From positions 1 to 36,150 of the forward strand of contig JAVBNH010000042.1 of NCBI GenBank assembly GCA_031551635.1: a stretch of DNA of 36,150 bases, written 5' to 3'. The stretch is from JAVBNH01 sp031551635. Lineage in GTDB: Bacteria > Bacillota > Clostridia > Oscillospirales > Acutalibacteraceae. The notes under the pieces are model-generated. The model was not told the DNA's origin and made no database searches. It was given only the letters and a program-made list of their open reading frames with translations. Made by a program: the position numbers and the translations under genes. This document shows, piece by piece, positions 15,501 to 21,694 of this stretch (positions are counted from its first letter, which is position 1; every line of letters starts with the position of its first letter).

Positions 15501-16979
15501 CTCAAAAACATAACCGTATCCGCCGTCACTGCCTAAAAGCGTAACAGTATTGGGTATAGTAAAGGATTTAAGCGATTGACATTTTCTAAAAGCACCTTCG
15601 CGGATTGTTGTAAGTCCACTGTTAAGTATTATGCTTTCCAAGGCGATACAGTCTGCAAAAGCATATGCATCAATAATTTTCATGCTGTTAGGCAAAATAA
15701 TCTGCGTTATACTCTCACAGTTTGCAAAAGCATTGTATCCTATTGTATTCAGCGGTGAACCCTGTAACTTAATTTTTTCAAGAGACAGACAGCTTCTGAA
15801 AGCACTTTCACCGATAGAAGCGACTTTACTGCCCATATTCAATGTTCTCAGTGAAGAGCATTCATATAAGGCATAATTGGGTATTTCACGCAGTCCGTTT
15901 CCTACTGTCAGCTCAATTATACTCAGACAATATTCAAAAACGCTTTGACCAATAGATGTTACACTGTCAGGAATAATTACGCTCGGCAGTGAAATACAGT
16001 GGGAAAACGCACTGTTGCCGATTGTTGTCAGCCCCGCGTTTAGGGTGATATTTTCGAGAGCCTCGCAGTCCTCGAAGACAGCATCCCCGATAACTCTCAT
16101 GCTATCAGGCAATTTTACCGTGGTAATGCTGTAGCAATTTTCAAACGCGCAATATCCGATTTCGGTAATCGGGCAGGTCTGAAGGTCGATGAGCTCAAGA
16201 GAAGCGCATGCGGCGAAGCAGTAATTGTTTATTTTGTTTATCTTACTGCCCATTTTAACGCTTATCAAGGATGTACAATTATAAAACAATGATTCCGAAA
16301 GCTCTCTCAGACCGCTGCCGATGTTAACGGTTGTAAGACTTATACAGTCTCTGAAAGAAGAAGAATCAAGAGTAATAACGCTGTCGGGAATTGTTATCTC
16401 AAGCAGTGAACGGCAGCCATAAAAAGAATTGTCTTCTATTGTGGTCAGTCCGGAATTTAAGGTTATACTTTTTAAAAAGCGGCAATCACGGAAAGAGTTA
16501 TAGCCGAGCGTTTTAATGCTCGCGGGAAGTGTCACGTTAACAACTGCGGTGCCTTCAAAGGCATAGTCGGAAATGGCGGTTACCGTTTTCCCTTCAATCG
16601 TACCGGGCACATTTAATGTTTCGGCGGTACCGGTATATTTCTTAATTAACACGCTGGAGCCGTCAATGTCATACTCGTAGTCTCCGGCAGTGAACGAAGC
16701 GGTAATCAATGAGCGTTTAGAGATATACTCAGCTGTCTGCGGCTCATTGACCTCCAGCGGAGAATTATTCTGCGGTGTTTCGGCAGTCTCATTAACGGAA
16801 GGTTCTTCCCCATCGTCCCGATTAAGAAAATCGGGGTTAAAAACATCCGAAAGAGTAGCTTTGGCTGAAGATAACGAAACACCTGCCGACAGCTCCTCAG
16901 CCAGAGCGGTCAGCGGCGCGCCGGATACAGCGGATAAAAGCATCAGTGCGGTGAGAAAAAAAGCAAAAAACTTTTTCAT
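9528..16979 (-). CDS. Giant secreted BspA-type leucine-rich-repeat protein with dockerin
   Basis: About 2,483 residues. MKKFFAFFLTALMLLSAVSG is a signal peptide with likely cleavage after TALA (residue 27). Two long blocks of about 23-residue LRR_5 (BspA/TpLRR) repeats follow, at about 75-650 and 700-1330, with motifs like IGNSAFSHCISLPSVIIPDS. Each block opens with a GDYEYD segment. Later parts: an Ig-like region; a hydrophobic Gly/Ala-rich stretch at about 1733-1775; a carboxypeptidase-regulatory-like domain (GRYAWDVPEGWWQVKFELDG); further Ig-like regions; an InlB-B-like repeat (about 2085-2160); four to five HTW...C..C repeats (about 2163-2296); and a type I dockerin in the last 74 residues (LDGNGEITAVDARIALRA and NNDGDLTAVDAREILRA). 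Probably an adhesion or scaffold-bound surface protein. I prefer the MKKFF start at 16979; an ATG at 17081 would add 34 residues before the signal. Confidence 0.93.
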   Translation of the reverse strand: MKKFFAFFLTALMLLSAVSGAPLTALAEELSAGVSLSSAKATLSDVFNPDFLNRDDGEEPSVNETAETPQNNSPLEVNEPQTAEYISKRSLITASFTAGDYEYDIDGSSVLIKKYTGTAETLNVPGTIEGKTVTAISDYAFEGTAVVNVTLPASIKTLGYNSFRDCRFLKSITLNSGLTTIEDNSFYGCRSLLEITIPDSVITLDSSSFRDCISLTTVNIGSGLRELSESLFYNCTSLISVKMGSKINKINNYCFAACASLELIDLQTCPITEIGYCAFENCYSITTVKLPDSMRVIGDAVFEDCEALENITLNAGLTTIGNSAFSHCISLPSVIIPDSVTSIGQSVFEYCLSIIELTVGNGLREIPNYALYECSSLRTLNMGSKVASIGESAFRSCLSLEKIKLQGSPLNTIGYNAFANCESITQIILPNSMKIIDAYAFADCIALESIILNSGLTTIREGAFRKCQSLKSFTIPNTVTLLGSDGGYGYVFEDCTSLTNVIIGSGLREIPSSAFSGCYSINTVDIGSKTNIIGDYAFSECRSLSSINLSNITTLGYYSFGGCSGLISAELGDSLSSIPDEAFDGCISLRLVKFGSGLTEIGRYAFENCLSLDNIDLSKCPSVSVDSTAFYNCKGENKVSNDSFAKIAALTRPSIEMPDDNRDNRQPPENKKAQNDVITYSVPKIPMLSGEFTSGDYEYDNIDGFAVITAYNGSDTDITVPGMLDGLVVNSIGESAFEAMALTSVVLPSSIKNIGNRAFAECSGLEQVSLNEGLLTIGDAAFYKCGALSEITIPDSVVSLNLNWWWDNGTFAHCISLKKATIGASLREIPESAFYGCSALSEVVMGKNVNLIGEYAFFDCLSLETIDLSVSSLAIIGYSAFKNCKGISEISFPSSMRVLESYAFENCSALTKVTVNQGLNIIKRGAFYECISLPSISLPDSVKVLEDSVFSGCISLSSATIGSSLKGIPSNTFNECSSLTSINITGKVKAIGEYAFNGCKSLEEVNIKDSQLIKIEDYAFYDCNYISSIILPPTVKVIGHSAFNGCTGLTSITLNEGLAAIKGYAFNNCKSLESINIPDTVAAFGMFFGDSIFNDCISLQSVTLGSRIKNIPNYCFNNCSSLSEIIIKGKINSVGYRAFDECKSLVSIDLSGAGVLREYAFSGCKSLESVNLGDSLKVIEYAAFADCISLRSVHFGSSLKKIGDSAFKSCTNLRTVNLSKSPVYLVDNYAFYECKNLNELILPQTLQSIGNGAFSNCTNLRSITWGNGLIEIGYESFYGAALETLTLPSSLQSLGQWAFVNCSKLMNATVPESIWVYGNGAFNACHDSFVLIGVPGSAAEQFATDMGYLFEPIGDHITLDANATTNTAKIKITGAANAGKAVKIYDGNTLLGTFTAGKNRRYGGEVTLTGNGLHVLRAETDAEGGNKISAEKAVNYEVSAPGLKSFIMHHDGQSINLVTDEGIRQTLIFRGGRPFTFEVKADNSEQIKIMYIRSERNGVSKYIRAYYDAAKETWLATGYFDADDTSYVPGKISIAYDVDYQQPPVDLSAAFTSEQINAVKENLSPEWKNATIETIKESENEKEYKITLDDAKQSVVTYSFARQTGGTKTEAQLLAEGFIKLATADGGFIYARLTLTKSLIKSLTFDGSTASVEYYNLESGITDIVSFSGDMATSIPSMMPALAGPAWGALSTGYSTVQRYGDYEQIGRNIDNSGWSDADKSLAHSQLDSVFAANVATNVGIFAIATIAGIGVTAIGPIIAISLGAMAAGYLANLFFDHLYMGINNGSYRIAIDPSGYVYEAVPENRLQGVKTTVYFKETLDSAAVLWDASEYDQDNPLITDHEGRYAWDVPEGWWQVKFELDGYDTAYSEWLPVPPPQTEVNMGLKTNAAPSLVRVKAFESGVELEFSKYMDVAEIINNNWITITMGGNTVAGELTFPDAALNPVSSRSYAKTVRFVPFENISGTVNVSVSADIKSYAGAKMSEAYASDIAVQLEPQEIVAENIELIYGDSGNIAVTVNPAQAAAGLKIKAVSSDTAIAEVASEATLDENGKANIAVTSKLPGFVSVSLSLEGTSLKKQATVSIGMNTVTEYTVTVVKGTAAKTAYTAGETVVITADAPAAGKVFDKWITSDGVSFAAPGNISTSFIMPEKNVTVTATYKDHVHMGGHATCTEKAVCEICFNSYGSLASHTWISSTCTSAKTCSVCSITEGGVLGHTWIAATCTSAKKCSVCNVTEGSALGHTWIAATCTSAKKCLICNITEGSPLAHTWIAATCTNPKTCSVCTQEEGKALGHKMGEWTVKSAATTEKEGLETRACKNSGCKYTESRAIPKLSGAKIEITDKTSFVIDETNICFAEIINAADLLKKFKAGSIKLTDKDGNEISGSSPVGSGAVVSLVEGGETLDSYTMILLGDLDGNGEITAVDARIALRASASLDKLNEWQTLAANVNNDGDLTAVDAREILRASASLQDPKAWLEKRKEG
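10110..10490 (-). repeat. Tandem 75-bp coding repeats (HTW...CxxC units) in the LRR gene
   Basis: Four to five successive 25-residue units of the form GHTWIAATCTSAKKCSVC are encoded by nearly identical 75-bp DNA repeats (for example CAATCCATGTATGACCCAGC recurs at exactly 75-bp distance). The paired cysteines recall a small zinc-ribbon-like module common in Clostridial surface proteins. Such DNA identity makes copy number variable by recombination or slippage. Confidence 0.8.
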
Positions 16980-17115
16980 AAATTCCGGACAAATATTTTT
17001 GATTATATCCTCTATATCACTTAAATATATCAAAGAAAATATTTGCCCACGGTCCACCTTTCCTGTTTTTTTTATTATCATACGTTATTGACATAACCAA
17101 ATTGATAACAATTCC

Positions 17116-17144
17116 ATATTAATGCAAAACCTATAAAATGTCAA
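17116..17144 (-). promoter_or_regulatory. Promoter of the giant LRR protein gene
   Basis: Minus-strand TTGACA (17139-17144), 17-bp spacer, TAATAT (17116-17121). The transcript would carry a leader of about 130 nt before the MKKFF start at 16979, or about 27 nt before the alternative ATG at 17081. Confidence 0.8.
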
Positions 17145-17228
17145 GTGATATTATTTTATTTTTGTATGTTTTTACAGCAATCTTAGAATATGAAAGATAA
17201 ATTCATTTTACATAAAAAAATAGAAAAT

Positions 17229-17268
17229 AAGCGGACACGGAAGGCTGAATTCCCCTCCGCGTCCGCTT
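17229..17268 (-). terminator. Terminator of the xylB-dockerin operon
   Basis: AAGCGGACGCGGAGG pairs with CCTTCCGTGTCCGCTT (one or two wobble or mismatch positions) around a short loop, followed on the minus strand by ATTTTCTATTTTTTT. Confidence 0.8.
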
Positions 17269-17312
17269 AAATATGCAAATATTAAGATAAAAATATTATG
17301 AAAAATTACTGT

Positions 17313-18758
17313 TTAAAAAACATACTTCACCGGCATAAGCAGAGCCGACATTCTCAGTGTTACTCTCGCGTCATTGGCGAGGACGCTTCCGCTGCCGTCA
17401 ACGTCAGCCACCGTCGCCTGCTCATAGGTTAAAATAACCAGTTCCGCAGACGCTCTGAGCAGGGTTCTCGCATCGGTAGCTGTAATAACTCCGTCAAAAT
17501 CCACGTCGCCGTAATATTGAGTCGGATAAACCATCACTTCAAAGCTCGCGGTATATCCGTTGTGGGTGATAACAACTGTCTGGGGTCCCGAACGTTTAAA
17601 ATCCGGCTGCGCCATTTCATAATTTTTCGTGATATACTGTTTTTTTCCGCTGTTGTATTCAAGATAAATCGCCATTCCGTTTGTGTCGAGCTTTGAATCG
17701 GTGCTTTTGAGATATTTCAGCTTCAGAGGCGGCGTAACCCTCAGTCCCAAAACCTCAAGTTTGTGAAGTGTAATCTCATAGGTCGCGGTTTTGCCCTTGT
17801 AGCTTATTGTGACTGTATTTTTTCCCAGCTGCATGTTTTCGCAGACCGCTTCGTCAACAAAGACAGGCGCGGAAGTAAAATTGTCATAATAAGCAGTGAC
17901 ATACATGCCCTCAAGGTTGATTTCCCGCTCGCTGCCGTAGTAGTCAAGCTTCGTGGGCTTGGTTTTGATTTCGATTTTTACCAGCTCTTTTTTAATAACC
18001 TCAACAGGGATTTCTATAAAAAATCTATCATAGCGGTAAGTGAGCCTGATTGTCTGGGCGCCGACGGTATTCATCTTGAAGCCTGTTATTATAATCGAGG
18101 GTGAATTAAGGTCGCTTATTATTTCGCTCTCCCTGCCGTCGGTGTAGTCGACACGGAAGCTGAGACCTGTAAGGTCAAGAGCTAAGCCCTCTTTTACTAT
18201 ATTTGTTTTCGGCATGGTTACAAGTGTTATTTTATCAATCGGCAGCTCATTCACCGTAATGGGGAAACTCAGCGAATGCCCCTGATAGCAAAGCTTGACA
18301 GTTTTTATCCCAGCGCTCGTCATGTCAGGAATATATACAGTCGGAGCCACTTTAATTTTCAGGGTGTTATTATAGCTCGCGTATACTAGCATTCCGGCGG
18401 GGTCAAACTCCTCATTGTCATAATACTCAAGCTTGTCCGGCGGGTTTTCCATCTCGAGAAGAACCAGATTCGGATTTTTTTCGATATAAGTGCTCAGCTC
18501 TGAAAGTATCACCCAGCCGCTGTAACCTTCAAACAGAACTTTGCCGAAAACATCGTAGGTCTCCCTGACGGTGAGAACCGTGTCCTCCCTGACAAGGGCG
18601 ATTATCTGCGAGGACTTGCTCGCAGAAGAATAAAGAGCGACGCCTGCGGGATTCTCAACCATGTATTTGACCTCAGCCGCACCGGAGGTAATAAAAGACG
18701 TGTAAATACAGCTCAGCGCTAATATCAGCGCGAGTATAAGGCTTAGTGTTTTTTTCAT
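17313..18758 (-). CDS. Secreted SH3-like / Ig-like protein with C-terminal dockerin
   Basis: About 481 residues. MKKTLSLILALILALSCIYT is a signal peptide. Residues about 30-95 (YMVENPAGVALYSSASKSSQ ... YSGWVILSELS) resemble a bacterial SH3 domain. Four successive Ig-like modules of about 80 residues follow (100-415), each opening with a motif such as PDKLEYYDNEEFDPAGM or PTKLDYYGSEREINLEGM and ending with a pattern like GKTATYEITL, similar to Big_3-type domains. The last 66 residues are a type I dockerin with two Ca-binding repeats (DVDFDGVITATDARTLLRA and DVDGSGSVLANDARVTLRM). No catalytic domain is seen. The ATG at 18758 has GGAG nine bases upstream; the ATG at 18767 directly abuts it. It starts 17 bp after the xylB stop, so it is co-transcribed. 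A cohesin-bound cell-surface or extracellular role is inferred. Confidence 0.88.
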   Translation of the reverse strand: MKKTLSLILALILALSCIYTSFITSGAAEVKYMVENPAGVALYSSASKSSQIIALVREDTVLTVRETYDVFGKVLFEGYSGWVILSELSTYIEKNPNLVLLEMENPPDKLEYYDNEEFDPAGMLVYASYNNTLKIKVAPTVYIPDMTSAGIKTVKLCYQGHSLSFPITVNELPIDKITLVTMPKTNIVKEGLALDLTGLSFRVDYTDGRESEIISDLNSPSIIITGFKMNTVGAQTIRLTYRYDRFFIEIPVEVIKKELVKIEIKTKPTKLDYYGSEREINLEGMYVTAYYDNFTSAPVFVDEAVCENMQLGKNTVTISYKGKTATYEITLHKLEVLGLRVTPPLKLKYLKSTDSKLDTNGMAIYLEYNSGKKQYITKNYEMAQPDFKRSGPQTVVITHNGYTASFEVMVYPTQYYGDVDFDGVITATDARTLLRASAELVILTYEQATVADVDGSGSVLANDARVTLRMSALLMPVKYVF

Positions 18759-18775
18759 TGCTATCATCTCCGGAA

Positions 18776-20293
18776 TTATTTTAGTGATTTAAAGGACTCT
18801 TTCAGAGAAGGGTAAAGCCCCTTATATATCTCGTAATATTTCATGTATTTTTCGTGGTTCTGCATGTTTGGGCTGATTTCATCCCTATACTTCAAAACCG
18901 TGTCGCATGCATCTTCAACGCTTTTATAGATTCCCGCGCCGACAGCGGCAAGCAGGGCTACGCCAAGCACCGCACTCTCGGAAGAAACAGCGATTTTGAC
19001 ATGGCAGGCGAAGTTATCGCAGAGCATCTGCCGCCAGAAACGGCTGCTCGCGCCTCCTCCGCATACTATCATTTCACTCGCGGTAACGCCCATTTCGCGC
19101 AGCACTGACAGACAGTCACTAAGAGAATATGTAACACCCTCCATAACAGCCCGCATCATGTCATAGCGGGTGTGCATCGCCGAAAGTCCGAAGAAAACGC
19201 CTCGGCAATCAGCGTCAAGGTGAGGTGTCCGCTCTCCCATGAGATAGGGCAGATAAATGAGCCCGTTCGCGCCTATCGGCAGCTCCTCAGCTTTTTTATC
19301 GAGGTATTTATAAACAGGAAGGTCTTCATTCGCGGCAAGTTTTATGTCCTCGGAGCAAAAATTATCCTTGAACCACTTTACGGAAAGCCCCGCCGCCTGA
19401 GTGACGCCCATTACATGCCACTTGCCGGGAACGGCGCAGCAGAATGAGTGTACCCTCCCCTTCATGTCAATCGAGAGATTGTCTGTGTGCGCAAAGACTA
19501 CTCCGCTTGTGCCTATAGTTGTGAAGGCGCGCCCATCTCTGACTACGCCTGTCCCGACTGCCGCCGCCGCATTGTCGCCCGCGCCGCCGACAACTATGGT
19601 GCCCTCGCGCAGCCCGGTCATTTTCGCCGTCTCGGCTGTTACCCTACCCGTGACCTCCGGTGACTCGTAGACCTTGCAAAGGAGATTCTTGTCAATTTCG
19701 AGCTTTTCAAGAACTTCCTCTGACCAGCAGCGTCCAGCGATATCGAGCAGCTGCATACCTGAAGCGTCCGAAACCTCGGTTGCGAATTCGCCGGTCAGCT
19801 TGAAGCGGATATAATCCTTTGCGAGCATTATATGCCTGCATTTTTCATATATTCCGCGTTCATGGTTCCTCACCCAGAGAATTTTCGAGGCGGTAAAGCC
19901 TGTCAGCGCAGGGTTAGCGGTAATTTCTATAAGTCTTTTCGCGCCGACACGATCGGTGATTTCGGCGCACTCAGCCGCGGTTCTCTGGTCACACCAGAGT
20001 ATTGCTCTTCTCAAGACATCACTATTTTCATCAAGCATTACCAGCGAATGCATCTGCCCCGAAAGACCGATTCCCGCAATGTCGCCCGCGTCAATTCCGG
20101 ACGACATAATAACACTATGTATGCCGTCGGTTGTCGCCTTCCACCAGTCCTCAGGAGCTTCCTCGGCGTAGCCGTTATCAGGCTGGTACATCTCATACTC
20201 GCCGGTGTAGGAGGCGAGCATATTTCCCATATGGTCAAAAAGCGCGGTTTTCGTCCCCGAAGTGCCAATATCAATTCCCATTAAATATTTCAT
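18776..20293 (-). CDS. xylB: Xylulokinase
   Basis: A 505-residue FGGY-family sugar kinase, the usual length for xylulokinase, which phosphorylates D-xylulose to xylulose 5-phosphate in the cytoplasm for the pentose phosphate or phosphoketolase route. Seen: MGIDIGTSGTKTALFD (phosphate-binding loop), GLSGQMHSLVMLDE and WCDQRTAAECAEI (typical of XylB), GGAGDNAAAAVGTG, then GEAERTPHLDA-like GERTPHLDADCRG and a C-terminal VCGGGASSRFWRQMLCDNF ATPase segment. GGGGG lies upstream at a good distance. It is the first gene of a two-gene unit ending in a dockerin protein; no xylA or transporter is in the window. The substrate is inferred from the family branch. Confidence 0.92.
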   Translation of the reverse strand: MKYLMGIDIGTSGTKTALFDHMGNMLASYTGEYEMYQPDNGYAEEAPEDWWKATTDGIHSVIMSSGIDAGDIAGIGLSGQMHSLVMLDENSDVLRRAILWCDQRTAAECAEITDRVGAKRLIEITANPALTGFTASKILWVRNHERGIYEKCRHIMLAKDYIRFKLTGEFATEVSDASGMQLLDIAGRCWSEEVLEKLEIDKNLLCKVYESPEVTGRVTAETAKMTGLREGTIVVGGAGDNAAAAVGTGVVRDGRAFTTIGTSGVVFAHTDNLSIDMKGRVHSFCCAVPGKWHVMGVTQAAGLSVKWFKDNFCSEDIKLAANEDLPVYKYLDKKAEELPIGANGLIYLPYLMGERTPHLDADCRGVFFGLSAMHTRYDMMRAVMEGVTYSLSDCLSVLREMGVTASEMIVCGGGASSRFWRQMLCDNFACHVKIAVSSESAVLGVALLAAVGAGIYKSVEDACDTVLKYRDEISPNMQNHEKYMKYYEIYKGLYPSLKESFKSLK

Positions 20294-20381
20294 AACAACC
20301 CCCTGTTAAGTGCCAATCCCAATTAAAAGCCGCGAGAGTATACAACTTTTTAATTGAAGATTAATATTGAGTGATACTTGT

Positions 20382-20456
20382 TAACGTGGGCTTGGCTTGC
20401 CAAGCCCACAACCCAAGTCTTGTTTTTTGTTGAGCTTTCAGCTCACTAAGGTACTA
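20382..20456. repeat. 75-bp dispersed hairpin element, copy 3
   Basis: Third copy, 88 bp upstream of the xylB start, in the 356-bp gap 20294-20649. Relative to copy 1, the base of the long stem has changed on both sides (A-T to G-C), a compensatory change that supports a real paired structure. The second small hairpin is fully Watson-Crick here (GAGC/GCTC). Confidence 0.9.
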
Positions 20457-20547
20457 ATAATTATACCTTCACTCGACTAATATGTCAAATATATAATATT
20501 CACATTTTAGCCAAAAATAATATATTTGTTTCTTTCTTAAAATAAAA

Positions 20548-20585
20548 AAACAGGCGGACAAAAACCTGAAAGGTTGTTGTCCGCT
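20548..20585 (-). terminator. Terminator of the DUF4304-like gene
   Basis: Minus-strand GCGGACAA pairs with TTGTCCGC around an inner AACCTTTCAGGTT hairpin and is followed by CTGTTTTTTTATTTT, a strong intrinsic terminator. Confidence 0.85.
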
Positions 20586-20649
20586 CTAATGTTAAAATTT
20601 ACATTATCTGCACACTGCACATTCGATACTGCGCACGGAGTTTCTTACA

Positions 20650-21366
20650 TTATAACTCAGCTATACCAAGCTCCCGCGCGAGCTCGCGAAGGTATTCTAT
20701 ATGTGCCTCAAAGCCTGACGGTACAGTCTCCCCGAGAGCTTTTTCACCCTCCGGGCTTTCTCTCTGCTGCTCCCTTTTTTCTAGGCATTCAGTATAGTAT
20801 TGCTTGTAATAAGACGCGGCGCCTTCCCTGTCGCCTTTTCTGCCGTAAATCATTGCCGCCTCAAGCGCAGCAAGGTTCGCGTGCTGCTCGATACTCTCGT
20901 ATTTGCAACGGTTCAGAAGGAATTTTTCCCTGTCATACAGCTCCAGAAACATCGGAAGCACGTATTTTTTTAAGTTGGCTATAATATCCTCGGCAATTTT
21001 CAGTGTCTTTTTATCCTCAAGGTCATAGGGAATATCCTTTTTTGAGGTAAAGACCGAAAGCCTGGTCTTGAAATTACACTGGTACTCATGATAAAACTTT
21101 TCAACAGGTTCGCTCAGGACAAATTTATGCTCGAAGGCTTCGGGGATTCTGATACCGATGTTGACCCACAGGCAGTCGTGCTGTTTTTTTTCGCTTATCC
21201 CTTTCTGAAATGTGACTATATGAAACATGTCAATGTCAACGAGTCGGAAAAGGACATGCCCGGCTTTTCGGAAGCCCTCATTTTTCATAAGGTCGCTGAA
21301 GACCTTCTGCTCAATCAGCTCAATCTTTTCGGCACTGTCAAGCGCCGGCGGCTTCTTAAAAAACAT
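20650..21366 (-). CDS. DUF4304-like protein
   Basis: A 238-residue soluble protein. Its N-terminal half (residues about 20-130: FSDLMKNEGFRKAGHVLFRL, IVTFQKGISEKKQHDCLWVNIGIRI) resembles the DUF4304 family, found singly in many bacteria and without an established function. The C-terminal half is helical (ANLAALEAAMIYGRKGDREGAASYYKQY), with a TPR-like feel. No signal peptide or membrane segment. The ATG at 21366 has GGGAGG nine bases upstream; a TTG two codons earlier lies too close to it. Monocistronic with its own terminator, downstream of carB-dapF on the same strand but separated by 316 bp that hold a repeat element. Family call is moderate. Confidence 0.65.
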   Translation of the reverse strand: MFFKKPPALDSAEKIELIEQKVFSDLMKNEGFRKAGHVLFRLVDIDMFHIVTFQKGISEKKQHDCLWVNIGIRIPEAFEHKFVLSEPVEKFYHEYQCNFKTRLSVFTSKKDIPYDLEDKKTLKIAEDIIANLKKYVLPMFLELYDREKFLLNRCKYESIEQHANLAALEAAMIYGRKGDREGAASYYKQYYTECLEKREQQRESPEGEKALGETVPSGFEAHIEYLRELARELGIAEL

Positions 21367-21445
21367 TCTCAAAAGCCTCCCATAATTATTTTTCCTTGCT
21401 TTTCAGGGAAATGCACATCAACAAGCAAATATCAAGATGGTATTC

Positions 21446-21694
21446 AAACGCTAATGAAGAATTAAGAATGAAAAAATGAAAAATTAAGAATTGAAAGGCG
21501 GGCAGGTAAAGTTGTCCAGATTTTTATCTATATCACTCAACTGGAATTGAAATTGTATAAAATATTTCTGTTTCAAATCAGCTTAAAGATGCTTTTTAAA
21601 ATCATCCGCGAGCATTATTACTCAAAAAATATAATGCTGAACCGCGACCAACATCCACCGTCTAGAATCTAATATCTAGAATCTAGTATTCTAC
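21446..21694 (-). repeat. Composite heptad-flanked repeat, copy B
   Basis: Fills the gap 21367-21682, which has no gene. Read on the minus strand: heptads of type TCTAGAA/TCTAATA (21660-21693), then TTGGTCGCG (21643-21651), 32 bases, CGCGGATGATTTTAAAA (21594-21610), a stretch ending TTTCAA, a GATAAAAA motif, then heptads of type AATTCTT/CATTCTT (21446-21495). The same order and the same 32-base spacing occur in copy A (31779-31995). A hairpin AGCATTAT/ATAATGCT lies in the 32-base part. The left end overlaps the carB-dapF stop region slightly. Confidence 0.75.

Noticed and set aside
12990..16700. Dense repeats that could suggest a CRISPR or other DNA repeat array
   Set aside because: The period follows codons of one continuous minus-strand frame and the units vary like LRR protein repeats; there are no identical direct repeats with unique spacers.
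16980..17081. c-di-GMP or other known riboswitch in the LRR leader
   Set aside because: GTGGACCGTGGGCAAA looked suggestive, but the conserved bases and helices of GEMM-type riboswitches are not present.
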